Origin: Cladopsammia gracilis
Lineage: Eukaryota; Cnidaria; Anthozoa; Scleractinia; Dendrophylliidae
DNA length: 64,000 bases
Reading direction: 5' to 3'
Assembly (NCBI GenBank): GCA_022457155.1
Contig: JAJGOT010000002.1
Span: 1,102,001 to 1,166,000, forward strand
The translations under genes were made by a program, and so were the position numbers. The notes under the pieces were generated by a model that saw nothing but the letters and a program-made list of their open reading frames with translations, searched no databases and had not been told where the DNA came from. The stretch's first letter is position 1. Every line of letters begins with the position of its first letter. Below, piece after piece: positions 49,361 through 60,371 of the stretch.

Positions 49361-50997
49361 CATTTCAAATTGACTGTGGTGCATCAATCAACATCATCAA
49401 TCAGTCTCACACAACCAGAAGTCACGTAACGCCATCAAACAAAACGTTGAAAATGTGGAATGGAACAGAAATGAAGCCCCTTGGAATCATCCGCTTGATG
49501 GTCAAGAATCCTAAAACTGGAAAGAAGTACTCGATTGAATTTGTTGTTGTTCCTGATAGCTTAACACCCCTGATAGGCGCACGTACAGCACAACAAATGG
49601 AACTGATCACTGTGCATACAGATAATTTCGTTCCAGTCTCGCCGCCAGAGAGAAACACGTACGAAGATGTCAGAAAAGTCGAGACAGCAGACGAGTTAGT
49701 CCGACGCCATGCAGACATATTCTCGAAGGACCTGGGAACCCTACCCGGCACAGTCCATCTGCAAGTCGATGAAAACACCGAACCGTCCATTACGCCGTCA
49801 CGACGAGTCCCGACAGCACTGAGAGAAAAGTTCAAAGCCGAACTAGACCGTCTGGAGAGTCTGGATGTCCTGGCGAAAGTGGACAAGCCCACAGCGTGGG
49901 TGAGCAGTGTTGTCATAGCAACCAAAAAGTCAGGCGCTCTACGGATATGTGTAGATCCGCGCCCATTGAATCAAGCACTTAAAAGAGAAACGTACCAGCT
50001 ACCGGTCTTAGACGACTTGATGCCAGAACTGGCCCGAGCAAAGGTGTTCTCAACTGTCGATCTGACCGCAGGCTACTGGCATTGCGTGCTTGATGACGAG
50101 TCGAGTCTACTCACCACATTTGCAACTCCCTTCGGAAGGTACAGGTGGAAGAGACTCCCATTTGGATTATCCGCATCAAGTGAGATTTTCCAGAAGCGTG
50201 TTAACCAGGCCCTAGAGGGACTAGACGGAATACTCAACATCACAGATGATATCCTGATATACGGAGTTGGTGACAACAAAGAAGAAGCTGTCGTTGACCA
50301 CGACCAAAACTTAGAAGCCCTACTACAGAGATGCCGAGAGCGTGGAATCGCACTCAACAAGAACAAGCTGAAGTTGCGCATCACAGAAGTGCCGTTCATG
50401 GGTCACGTATTTAGCGACCAAGGCCTAAAGATTGACCCCGACAAGGTCAAAGCAGTCTTAGAGATGCCAAGACCCGAAGACGTCGAGGGAGTTCAGAGAT
50501 TGAACGGATTTGTCAACTACTTGGCGAAGTTCCTGCCCAGTCTAGCAGACCATATGGAACCGATACGTCGACTGACGCGACAAGACGTCGAGTTCAACTG
50601 GACAGAGGAACAAGAGAACGCATTTCGAGAAGTCAAAAGACTTGTGAGCACCGTCCCAGTACTCAGCTACTACAATCCGAAGGCTGAACTTGAGATTCAG
50701 TGCGACGCAAGCAAGAAAGGCCTGGGAGCAGCCCTCCTGCAGAGTGGCAAGCCAATTGCCTACACCAGCAGAGCACTCACCGACACAGAGCAGAGATATG
50801 CGCAAATTGAGAAAGAGATGCTCGCCATTGTCTTCTCACTCGAGAAATTCAACCAGTACACATACGGACGCCACGTGAAAATCCAAAGTGACCACAAACC
50901 GCTAGAAGCCATTCTGAAGAAGTCTCTCGCGTGTGTGCCAAGACGCCTACAAGGCATGATGATGAGACTCCAAAAGTACGACTACGAAGTGCGCTAA
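49081..50997 (+). CDS. pol: Gypsy Pol part 1: protease, reverse transcriptase, RNase H
   Basis: Retropepsin active site in FQIDCGASINIIN. The reverse transcriptase core spans AWVSSVVIATKKSGALRIC, FSTVDLTAGYWHCVLDD, LPFGLSASSEIFQK and the catalytic box NITDDILIYG. RNase H begins at IQCDASKKGLGAALLQ and continues through YAQIEKEMLAIVF. A TAA at 50995-50997 ends the frame just after RNase H; the same frame continues open into the integrase part. The usable pol begins downstream of the gag overlap. Confidence 0.9.
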   Translation: MRPKSPDEKRAMPSLAKALPKVHFSAVCRKGKPHGGVHGISEQQEYDSSDDSYESDYEFLAGISVETSVNAVTQISGYAKEVYTEMQINDKRVTFQIDCGASINIINQSHTTRSHVTPSNKTLKMWNGTEMKPLGIIRLMVKNPKTGKKYSIEFVVVPDSLTPLIGARTAQQMELITVHTDNFVPVSPPERNTYEDVRKVETADELVRRHADIFSKDLGTLPGTVHLQVDENTEPSITPSRRVPTALREKFKAELDRLESLDVLAKVDKPTAWVSSVVIATKKSGALRICVDPRPLNQALKRETYQLPVLDDLMPELARAKVFSTVDLTAGYWHCVLDDESSLLTTFATPFGRYRWKRLPFGLSASSEIFQKRVNQALEGLDGILNITDDILIYGVGDNKEEAVVDHDQNLEALLQRCRERGIALNKNKLKLRITEVPFMGHVFSDQGLKIDPDKVKAVLEMPRPEDVEGVQRLNGFVNYLAKFLPSLADHMEPIRRLTRQDVEFNWTEEQENAFREVKRLVSTVPVLSYYNPKAELEIQCDASKKGLGAALLQSGKPIAYTSRALTDTEQRYAQIEKEMLAIVFSLEKFNQYTYGRHVKIQSDHKPLEAILKKSLACVPRRLQGMMMRLQKYDYEVR

Positions 50998-52455
50998 GAA
51001 CGCGGAAAGAATCTACACCTAGCCGACACCCTCTCCAGAGCCTACTTGCCGACCACCGCGCACCCAACCGGAGCTGAATTTGAGGACATCAACGCAACTA
51101 CATTTCTCCCTGTATCCAGGTCGAGACTTCGAGAGATCCAACAGGCAACCGAGAACGATGAAGTTTTGCGAATCCTCAAAGATGTTATCTTGCGCGGATG
51201 GCCAGAGGAACGCTGTCAAGTACCAGCGCAGATCACACCTTATTTCAGCATGAGGGATGAATTATTGGTACAAGACGGAGTTATATTTCGCGGGCAGCGG
51301 ATAGTAGTTCCTGTCAGCCTACGTCGCGACATGAAACAAAAGCTACACGCTTCACACCTCGGCGCTGAATCATGTCTAAGAAGAGCACGAGAAACCATAT
51401 TTTGGCCTGGAATGTCCGCTGAAGTTAAGGAGCTGATCGCTACCTGTGAAACCTGTCGCAAGTACGAGACCAGCAACCAGAAAGAGTCCCTGGTTCCACA
51501 CGACGTACCTAATCGACCCTGGGAACAAGTGGGCGTTGACTTGTTCGAACTAAACAAGAAGGAGTACATGGTTACAGTGGACTACTACAGCAATTTCTGG
51601 GAGGTAGACCGCCTCACAAGTACTACATCAGCAGCCGTCATCCTAAAGCTGAAGAATCATTTTGCCCGCTATGGATGCCCTGATCGCCTGATCAGTGATA
51701 ACGGCCCTCAGTTTACGTCATCAGAGTTCCTAAAGTTCGCTAATGAATGGGACTTTGAACATAGAACCAGCAGTCCAGGAAATAGCAAAGGCAACGGGAA
51801 GGTAGAGTCAGCAGTGAAGACTGCGAAGAACATCACCCGAAAGGCTTTAGACGCTGGGACAGACCCGTACATTGCAATTCTCGACTACCGGAATACCCCA
51901 ACACAGGGAATGGAATCAAGTCCAGCACAGCGCCTAATGAACCGGAGGACACGGACACTCCTGCCCACAACGAAAGCAATCCTTCAACCAAGAACGCCCC
52001 ACCTAGACCAAGATATCAAAGACTTGACGAAGCGACAACAAAAGCAGTCCAAGTACTACAACCAACCCACTCGCTACTTACCTGCCCTCGCAGAAGGCGA
52101 TGTAGTACGAATGAAGCCCTTCCAACTGGGAAGTAAGGTTTGGAAGAAAGGCGTAGTCACGTCAAGATTGGATGAAAGGTCATACATGGTGGAAACGCCC
52201 GACGGAGACACCTACAGGAGGAACCGCTTTCACCTGAAGAAGACAAAAGAGAGTCCCGATGTCATGGAAACACCAGATATGACACCTGGCAGAACCCCTG
52301 AGGACAATCCGTCACCGGCCCAGGTCAACAAGCCTACACATGAAACACCGCATGCAGACACCACCAGCAAATCTGTAGCAGCCACACCCAAGGCTCCGGT
52401 ACGGCCACAGCGCATTAGACGACCCCCATCACATTTGAAGGATTACGTACAGTAA
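50998..52455 (+). CDS. pol: Gypsy Pol part 2: integrase
   Basis: Same frame as part 1 but beyond the stop. It has an H2C2 zinc domain (HLGAESCL..., CETCRKYE), a DDE core (Asp in VGVDLFELN, Asp in SDNGPQFTS, Glu in GKVESAVK) and a Pro/Thr-rich C-terminus ending HLKDYVQ. No chromodomain is evident. The first ATG-like position is 51046, but the protein would normally be released from a polyprotein. Confidence 0.9.
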   Translation, partial: ERGKNLHLADTLSRAYLPTTAHPTGAEFEDINATTFLPVSRSRLREIQQATENDEVLRILKDVILRGWPEERCQVPAQITPYFSMRDELLVQDGVIFRGQRIVVPVSLRRDMKQKLHASHLGAESCLRRARETIFWPGMSAEVKELIATCETCRKYETSNQKESLVPHDVPNRPWEQVGVDLFELNKKEYMVTVDYYSNFWEVDRLTSTTSAAVILKLKNHFARYGCPDRLISDNGPQFTSSEFLKFANEWDFEHRTSSPGNSKGNGKVESAVKTAKNITRKALDAGTDPYIAILDYRNTPTQGMESSPAQRLMNRRTRTLLPTTKAILQPRTPHLDQDIKDLTKRQQKQSKYYNQPTRYLPALAEGDVVRMKPFQLGSKVWKKGVVTSRLDERSYMVETPDGDTYRRNRFHLKKTKESPDVMETPDMTPGRTPEDNPSPAQVNKPTHETPHADTTSKSVAATPKAPVRPQRIRRPPSHLKDYVQ

Positions 52456-52652
52456 CGAACAATGACCCTGTATGACTGATGGATGAGAGACTGTAGGAAG
52501 ATAATCAGACTATTTTGGAGATTTGTTACTGTTTTGATATCGATTAATAGAAGATTTCGTGATTTTATTGCATGATTATTTGTTTGATTAGAAGTACAAC
52601 TATAGATCCCAGAATGCTTTAGTTGCAAGAGACATTTTCTAAACAGGAAGGA

Positions 52653-52806
52653 TGTTACAATATGTCAATCAGAGAACAATAAGTTTCAGTATCAGTAGCT
52701 TAAGTTACATTGTATCATATGACACCTTGAGATAGAGCAAAAAAGTAAAGCACGTTTTACAGCTGAGACTACTGTTATAGTCACTGATCCAGGGCATATT
52801 GAAACA
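52653..52806 (+). repeat. 3' LTR of the Gypsy element
   Basis: 154 bp identical to the 5' LTR; preceded by a purine-rich tract and followed by the GAAAG duplication (52807-52811). Confidence 0.95.
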
Positions 52807-53332
52807 GAAAGGATATTTCCCACATTTCTTCAACAAGAAATCAAATCAAAACTATGTGGGGTCGATACCGAATAAGAAATATAATGAGCCGGATCAGATG
52901 AAGAGTTGTTGCAGAAAACCATTTCTGGCCTGGTATGACGACGGAGTCAAAGAAAACTATGTCTGACTTTCAGGAAGAACTGATCTGATCGAATACTGCC
53001 GATCAGATGTAGATATTCTCAGAAGATCTATGATGAAATTCCGCGAAGAATTTATTGAACTCGAGAATATCGATCCACTGCAATATATCACGATTGCATC
53101 TGTGTGTATGGCAATCTATCGGAGTAATTATCTGGAAGAAAAATCGGTTGCCGTGGTCAGAAACAAAACCAAAAGAGAAACATATTCGCAAGCATCGATT
53201 GCCTGGCTAGACTTCTTGGCGGAGAAACATGGCTGCAATATTCAACACGCATTGAATGGCGGTGAAAAGAGGACGGGTAGTTACCCCATCTTCCAAGACC
53301 TTTCGTTTGGGATAAAATCAAAGGGCTCTTAA
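52807..53332 (+). pseudogene. Copy 2 DNA polymerase, Exo III fragment
   Basis: Continuation of the polymerase after the Gypsy insertion. It holds GYFPHFFNKKSNQNY, the Exo III motif in IEYCRSDVDILRRSMMKF (around 53005-53040) and ASIAWLDFLAEKHGC up to ALNGGEKR. A stop or frame change lies near 52965. Homology ends near 53280, before the polymerase palm domain, so the element is truncated here. No terminal repeat of copy 2 was found. Confidence 0.75.
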
Positions 53333-53334
53333 AG

Positions 53335-55385
53335 CCATCTGGTCAATGCGTTGAAACATGAGGTTAAAAAAAGAAGAATCTAAAATAAATATAAAATAAA
53401 TATGGTAAAGATGGCGTTGTAGAATCAGACATTATGTAGAAAATGCGAGGCGCAGTAGTCAACTGGATATGGTTCTTGGCAGGATAGAGAAGATTGAGAG
53501 AACTTGGTTTGAAAATTCGTGTTGGTGCAATTCAAAAAAAGTTATGAGTAACAAAGAATCACGAGTGTGAATGTAAATAATTTTGATGTTAGGGAAGTGA
53601 AAGTGAAAGACTTTTCCCGCCTTGCTAGCTAATTGACGATGAAAATGTGTTGTTGGTTCAATTTACACAGTGCATTTTCAGTTATTCATTGTCTATTTTC
53701 TATTAGGATATTTGACAATTGAAAAGGCTTTCTAAATCAAATACAATAGATTGCCGCAATTTTAAAACAATTAAAAGCCCACATCGATAATACGTCACGT
53801 GCAATGACTTTATATCTGATCAGATGAGACATTAATATTAATTATCAAAATATCAATCTTCACATTTGCCGAATCTAATGGAAGGAGGCCGTAACAACAT
53901 GTCATTTCTCTAGAGCTGCCTTTCCCCATGCCAGGACAATTTGAGCTATGTTTAGCAGACATCCCGCCATCAGCCATTTCTTTTTCAACTCTCCAGCAGT
54001 ATTTGAAAATAGAACGAAAATCAAAATTTATGGTATTTTGCTGTTCCTACTCTTGCATAATGAAACGGAAAGTTTTGTAGTTAGCTAAAGTATCAAGTCT
54101 GCTGTTTTATATATTTTGACGTGAAAAATGGCGGGAAAATGGTGATCACGTGGTCATTTTTCGGTCACGTCTGCTATGGACGCACTTATTGCTGCGGAAC
54201 GAGCGTAGCGAGTGAGCAGCAACATAATCAGGATTTAAAAGAAATATATGAGAAAAAAATATAAGCTAGGAAAAATCTCGATTTGATCGCTTTTTACCAG
54301 AATTCACTGCGCCACGAACACATTTTGGGCCAGAATGCACTGCGCTACGAACAAGAGCCTAGCTTGCTGCTTCAAGCTGTTGGCTGCGAGATTTGTAATA
54401 TTTTGGTCCAACATGTCCCAGTCGAAATCGGAACTGAAGTGTCGAAGACTACCACGAGTTGAGCGAGGACTGTGAGGCATGGTGATAGGACCGTTGAATG
54501 GCAAACATTTTCGAAGATTGTACGGAATAAAAGACAAATTTACTTTGAAATCACTCCGACAGCGGTCGATGAGACTGAACTGAGCTGAGCGCTTGGGGAC
54601 GCGAAACCTGAGCTGAGCTTGGGAGACGCGAACACAGTAATTAACCTAAATTTTCGCACCTTCCTCGTGGCCAACACGTCCTTCACTCAACAATATTCTA
54701 CAGACATTGCAGGAACTTGATGCGTGAATTACAAAACAAAATTAGTCTTATCAGCTGGAATTTTCGTCGATTCATCCCGGTTACATTTGCTTTGCTTCCC
54801 CTCAAAAAACGAAAGACAAAATTCTGTAATACCAGCGAGATGATAAAACAGCATTATTACAACAAATATACCGCAGCAGTTACTATCTTTTGGATACACT
54901 AGTATAGAAAATATTGGGTCTGGAGCGGATAAACAGGGCACCACTCCTGGCGGTCACTTTTTTAGTTTCCCTTAGATCGAAATGAGGTTCATGACAGGCC
55001 TGCACCGACTCCGCTATGTGGTTTTGCGGTTGCGATGCATTTATATTAGCTTTCAAAGTTTGGCTGTTATGAGTCGTGTCGTTAAGTGATTTACGTCTTG
55101 TATGATGTGTTAGACGGCGTTTTGTAAATAGTTTTCAGGAATGGTTGGTTTTGAACGAAACTCCATTTTTCATCAGTATTTGTTTAAGGTTTTTCAGTCG
55201 TGGGTGAAATGTTGTGACAAAAGGCGTTATTATCTCGCGAGTTTTTTCGTTTTGTTTTCATGCCAATTGCGTTCCGGCAAAAGTGAAATTCAGAATACCA
55301 GTGCATTTAAGAGGGTGCTGATGGGGTTAACAGTTAACTGACAATTGCCCAAAAATATAGTAGTAGTTTACTGATAAATGAAAAG
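53335..55385. other. Spacer without supported gene
   Basis: AT-rich DNA. A minus-strand frame at 54304-54537 (77 residues, with SPRSTRGSLRHFSSDFDWDML) could be a relic of a transposon or host gene, but nothing supports it. At 54197-54226 a short GC-rich ACGAGCGTAGCGAGTGAGC stretch is seen. No RNA gene was recognised. Confidence 0.4.
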
Positions 55386-55390
55386 TTACC

Positions 55391-55648
55391 GTATTTTCTC
55401 TATTAAATGCCCCCGGCGTTTATTTCAAACTTGGCCTTGTGGACCCGGCGTTTCTTTGTATCAGCAGTTTTTTCTCGCCCGCCATTTTTTAAGAAAGGGT
55501 TATTATTCGTTTTTCTTGGCAGCCTTGTACCTTGCCCTTAAATCTTAAGTTTATTATACCACAAACGTTTGAGGAGCTTAGTTACAACTTCCTTAATTAT
55601 ACCCGGCGTTTATTCGGGGCCCGGCGTTTAATCGAGAAAATACGATAA
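55391..55648. repeat. MITE with CGTATTTTCTC terminal inverted repeats
   Basis: Left end CGTATTTTCTCTATTAAATG, right end the inverse (TTTAATCGAGAAAATACG). CCGGCGTTT motifs lie next to both ends. About 258 bp and non-coding. The sequence around it to 58230 shows no supported gene; short pieces such as 56240-56290 (TGTATTAAGCAGAC, AAGCGGACA) look like degraded MITEs. Confidence 0.7.
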
Positions 55649-58600
55649 CAGTGAAGTGACATTCTATTAATTATACTAAATTAACGATTGTTGTTGTTAA
55701 TAAAAGCAACATAGTTTTTTCCTAACAGCAAAGCTATTTTGTGACTTTTACCTGCCTGGCTGCGTGACCAGGTGACATATTAACCGATATTATATGCGAA
55801 AGGTACCAGGGTCGTAGAGCGTTGACCTTTATCTCCGTGATGGCGTCGAGTGGCGTGGTCAAAGTTATTCTGAGTTTTCATCGAGATGATGACAAAGGAT
55901 CGGCATTCGAATGACACATAAGTCGCATACCGTTTGACATGACAAAGCACAATTCAATGGACATATAATCAAACAATAAGCGGAAAGTTTGGACTCGGTG
56001 AGTTTGATTTAAAGTTGTTCCGATTAGAGAAGATCGACGGGAAAGCTGTTACAAAGGCTCAGTTGGAAATGGAGCTACCTTTTCTAATGGGAAGTGCGAC
56101 AAGTGATGGTAGTATGGTGTGTATTTCGTTTCGTCATTTTGTCCTAGCACGCGAACGCGGGTTGACCCAGGGGTTGACCACACGAGCCCTTTTCAGTGTT
56201 AGATTAAATGAGTAAGATTTCTGATTACACTAAAACCTGTATTAAGCAGACTCCAAAGTAAGCGGACACACGGTATTTTATTGGACACAAGCATCAGTGA
56301 GTTTCGAATTTTTTCCTTCCCATACTCTCTGTGTACGATCCTGTATCAAACAGACATCTTTAATACTGACGATCCTTATTACGGTTTTGGAAGCTATCTT
56401 GACAGGTGAGAAATTATGGTTTTTGTATGAGAATCTAATGTCGAATAATTTTCGTAAAGCGGCTGTTCTAAGTCCAATCCCGAAAACGCATTCACTCTGG
56501 TCATTCTCATGGCCTTTAAAGTAACCTTATCTTAACTTTGCAAATTTAAAAGCCTTACTGATATACGTAATTTCCTACTTGTCAAGCTAAATCACTTGAT
56601 AAGATCAATGAATGAAAATATTGAAATGAACCGATTTCCGACAGCGTGACCCAGTTGAAAAAGAAAAAAAAAACTTTCTTATACAAGCGCATGAGTATAG
56701 GCTACCAGTGTAGCCTCTTGTTAACTGACAATTGGCCGAAAAAATAGTAGTTAACTGACAATTGGGTACCCCCATTAGCACCCTCATTTAGCAGTGCTAG
56801 ATTAATTTGTCGTGTGTTTGGCCTTGTTTACAAAATGGTAAAGTAAGCTCACTGTAGCTGTCGAGAAAAAGCTGCGCCGGGTTTACAGCTCTTTACAGGC
56901 AAATTCTCCGCGAGAAACAACTTCAAGCATCACGCTTCAGTGAATGTTCTGACACCTATAGAATGAATTGAGTTCCATTGTAATAATCTAATGGATAGTA
57001 TCAATTATATATCCGGAAAAAATCTGGTCATTTCACGAACAGAAAAATCTAGAACCGGAAAGGAGGAAAGAGTTACGCGATTAACATCGGAACGGATAGA
57101 TTGCCGTCCAAAATGGTGGCGCTGTTCAGATGTGTGTTACTTTTCCTTTATACCCTCTTAAAGTTTGATGTTCCCAATGCTTACGTATTTTTCTACGAAA
57201 GAGACGATAACTTAATTTGTAATAGGTGCGAAATTAAAAAAGCCCGTCAAGGTTGTTGAAAGGTGGTGTCGCAGAAGATTCCTGTCAGTTTTTAGAATTT
57301 TCAGTCAGTTCAGTTGCAACCTGTTGGTAAACGAACTTGAAATGTTCACCTGTATACAGACCTCTATTTTATGAGAGGGGTGAATGCAGCGATCTGTTTT
57401 TGGTCGTATCGCAAGTGTCTCAGTAAAGGCTGTAATTTTAGCTTGTATTCGCTACGCTTTATAGCTGCGTGGAGCTCGCTAAAACCTCCGTTGGCATTTT
57501 TGACAGTCTAGCGACTGTTACGTTTAAGCCTAGCTTTTTCAGCTGCATGTAGAAGGTAAGTCTTCTAAAAACCTATTAAGAAAAATTTAATACAGTGCAC
57601 CAAGGACATAGATAAGTACAGTTTTAAGGGGTTGCAACGGTTAAATTCCTCTTCATAAATATTTCAATACTATTTATCTTTTGAATTAAGAGTAAACTAA
57701 ATAGGTATTGAGTCCATCCATTTGAATTAATGATTGCAACTGATTTTTAAAGGCCTTAATTATTATATTGTCTACGAACTTCTCATTGCGTTAAAACCAC
57801 ACGGCTAGGCCTTGCACGCTCAGCTTATTACAAGTGCACGACTCCTCGTCGTACATTTTTATCCAATTGAATTCCGGTTATGCAAAAATTGATTAAACTC
57901 GAACCCTTCGTAGAACTCGAAGTTTACGCTAACTGTTACAAAAATCGATTACATTGAAATGGCATTATTTGGCAAGAGAATAGACCAAAATCTTGTAAAA
58001 TTTTAAACTTTCCCGGAAATTTCTTTCACGGTGTGGCGCGTATAAGCAACTGATCTTGAAAATCCACCGGCATAAAGCCATCCGAGCCAAATGAACAAGC
58101 ATTTGAGAATGCAATGAAATTCATCGGAACTTGAATATAAAATTTGAACTCATTTGAGTCAGAACAGCGAATTGATAATAATTATGTTTCGTTTCTTGAT
58201 AGATCATGGCAGGTAGGTTCAGTAGTAATGATACCTCGAGTTGGACTTCGAGTTCGAGTTCGAGTTGGACTTCGAGTTGGACTTCGAGTTGGATTTCGAG
58301 TTAGTAGGAAAAAAAAATCGAGAAAAATTAAAAAAAACCAAAAGAAAACAGCATTTAACTAGATTGTCACCACAGTGTTTTAATGATGGGAAAAGATTCA
58401 CAAAAGATTCCATCTTGGATATCAACACTCACTACAAGCCGACCGAGACCTTTCAGTACAGACACATCGTCTCACGCCTGACTCACCAGGCGTAAAATAT
58501 GGATTCATTAAAGGCGAAAGCAATAAGATTGCTTAGAACTAACTCTTCATAAAAAAGAAAACATTTGAAAAGAGCGTTTTAAGATTCAAACAACGCCTCA

Positions 58601-59432
58601 AATCACGGGGTTACCCAGAAAACATCAAGGTGTCTTTGCCTCTAGACAATCGGCACTTACACAAAAGAAAAAAGGTCACGAGAGGATACTGCCTTTTGTC
58701 ACAACGTACCATCTGGCAGCACAGGTAGCCTAAGCTCAAGTGATACTATCACGTCGTGGTAAATGGCGTAATAGCGAAATTATAAGGATTTGTATTGGGA
58801 AAATTCACTTCGAGTTTGAGCGTAAAATTAGGAACGATATTTGAATAAAACTGGTTCATCTGAACTTCTTTGTGTGTTTACTTGTGTCTCAGTGAGTGGT
58901 TTTGCGGTCGATTCGCGATTCCAGCGATTTTTATTTCAACTGTTTCAGTCCTCCCTCTGAAAGAGACAGCACTCCGCTCATCGAGCCGATCGGATCCACC
59001 GAAGGAAATCGGCGGTAAAATCGCTCCAACGCCTCCAGTCGCCTCGAAATTCTACTTAGACCATAGTCGATAGTTCTGCTTTCCATTCGTTATCTTCATC
59101 AGAGTCGCACATTACATTGAGAGAGAATTAAAGGTCGCTAATCTCTGCAAACTTTCCCGTTTTGAGCCATCAGAAACGGCTTTATTCATACTTCGCGTTC
59201 ATCCGTTCAGTAGCCGTGCGGTTTTGCCGTTCCGGCGAACGGCATATATATTAGCAAAGTTAATCCAATGGCAAAATAGATTAAGTCGCTCATCTGTTCA
59301 CTATCTAAAGTACATGCAATTAACGAGATATCTCCAAACAAGTCTTCTTCTGCAATAAGCTTTACTCGCAGCACTTCACTTTCCAATGGAAACTACTAGT
59401 TTATCTTGTACAGGATTTTACTGATCCAGATC

Positions 59433-59482
59433 CGCGCGGCCAAATTTCTTGCCTACCGGTAGGCAAGATATTTGGCCGCGCG
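59433..59482. repeat. 50-bp near-perfect palindrome
   Basis: Two 25-bp arms meet at ACCGGT (centre 59457/59458). CGCGCGGCCAAAT on the left pairs with ATTTGGCCGCGCG on the right. Only one base pair mismatches. The GC-rich outer parts stand out from AT-rich surroundings. Confidence 0.85.
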
Positions 59483-59729
59483 ATACAAACGTCTGTGAAA
59501 TTTGCTGACTTTGCGGAGCTATATCTCCATTATTTTAAAAGATATCGCTTTTAAACTCGGCCATTTTACTAATTTTGAGACGCTTTTCCCAGCAGTGTCG
59601 ATGGATTATTGCTATCAGGCCCATATAAAATTTTGGAAAAACCGTGATAAGGTCTATTCTGAAAACGTCTTGCGATACATGTTTGTAACCGCAAACAGGA
59701 AATTGTATTACTTACTCAAACTATCATCA

Positions 59730-59945
59730 CCTGATCACCGGAGTGTCCGTGATAAAGAGGTTAAGTTTATATTAATTTGCTCTCTGGGACCGAATTTAGT
59801 GTCCGTTGTCCGTATTAGAGAGGGTCCGTATTATAGAGGTCTTTTTTAAAGAAAATATGTGAGAATTTTGTCGGGACACAGGAAACTGTCCGTAATAGAG
59901 AGGTATCCATATTAGAGAGGTGTCCGTAAGGAGACTGTCGATTTT
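59730..59945. repeat. Degenerate GTCCGTATTAGAGAGG-type MITE
   Basis: GTCCGTGATAAAGAGG, GTCCGTATTAGAGAGG, GTCCGTATTATAGAGG, GTCCGTAATAGAGAGG and CATATTAGAGAGG recur within 220 bp, in one direction. This resembles pogo/Tc1-type MITE ends repeated in tandem. No coding potential. Confidence 0.5.
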
Positions 59946-60371
59946 TATCGATTATAGTTTTTCATATTTCGAAATCCAACTCGAAGTCCAACTCAAACTC
60001 GAACTCGAACTCGATATCCAACTCGACGTTTCGGGATTCCCATACTGGGACGTTCATACTTGCATTGCGTGAGAGCTCTAGAATAATTCAGGAAATAACG
60101 CTTTTCCACTTATGCTGATAAGCGTTCATGTTTAAAATTCTAAGCCGCCACCCGCGTACTAGAACAAACGCAAATTTTGCTCTGCCATATAGCTCATATT
60201 ACAGCGCGAAGCGCGCTACCGTTTCCACTAAACCAAGATTTTTGACGAATTTTTGACACTTTTTTGACACTTTAACAAAGGAGCCGAACAACAAAGTGGG
60301 CGTAGACACTGTGATTGATATGTGACGCGACGAGTAGTCTTGATCTATTTTGAGTTTATTAGTCCGTCGGC

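Larger units (their letters stand above)
48114..52806 (+). mobile_element. 4.7-kb Ty3/Gypsy LTR retrotransposon, GAAAG target duplication
   Basis: Two identical 154-bp LTRs (TGTTACA...TGAAACA) bound a gag-pol interior. GAAAG lies immediately outside both ends (48109-48113 and 52807-52811). TGG follows the 5' LTR, as expected for a primer-binding site, and a purine-rich AAACAGGAAGGA precedes the 3' LTR. It interrupts the copy 2 polymerase gene, whose frame resumes on the other side. Identical LTRs indicate a recent insertion, although 154 bp gives little resolution. Confidence 0.95.
58235..60027. repeat. 1.8-kb segment bounded by inverted TTCGAGTTGGAC-type repeats
   Basis: Left block 58235-58302 is a run of 6- and 12-bp units (TCGAGT, TTCGAGTTGGAC). 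Right block 59969-60027 is the inverse (AACTCGAAGTCC and similar). The pair may be the ends of a non-autonomous transposon. Reading frames over the left block encode only low-complexity RV or SNSKSN repeats and are not genes. Inside, 58870-59075 shows a short open frame I cannot support. Confidence 0.5.

Noticed and set aside
54304..54537. Possible host or transposase fragment of 77 residues
   Set aside because: No recognisable motif or supporting context.
58144..58495. Reading frames over the 58.2-kb repeat
   Set aside because: They encode only low-complexity repeats of short tandem DNA.
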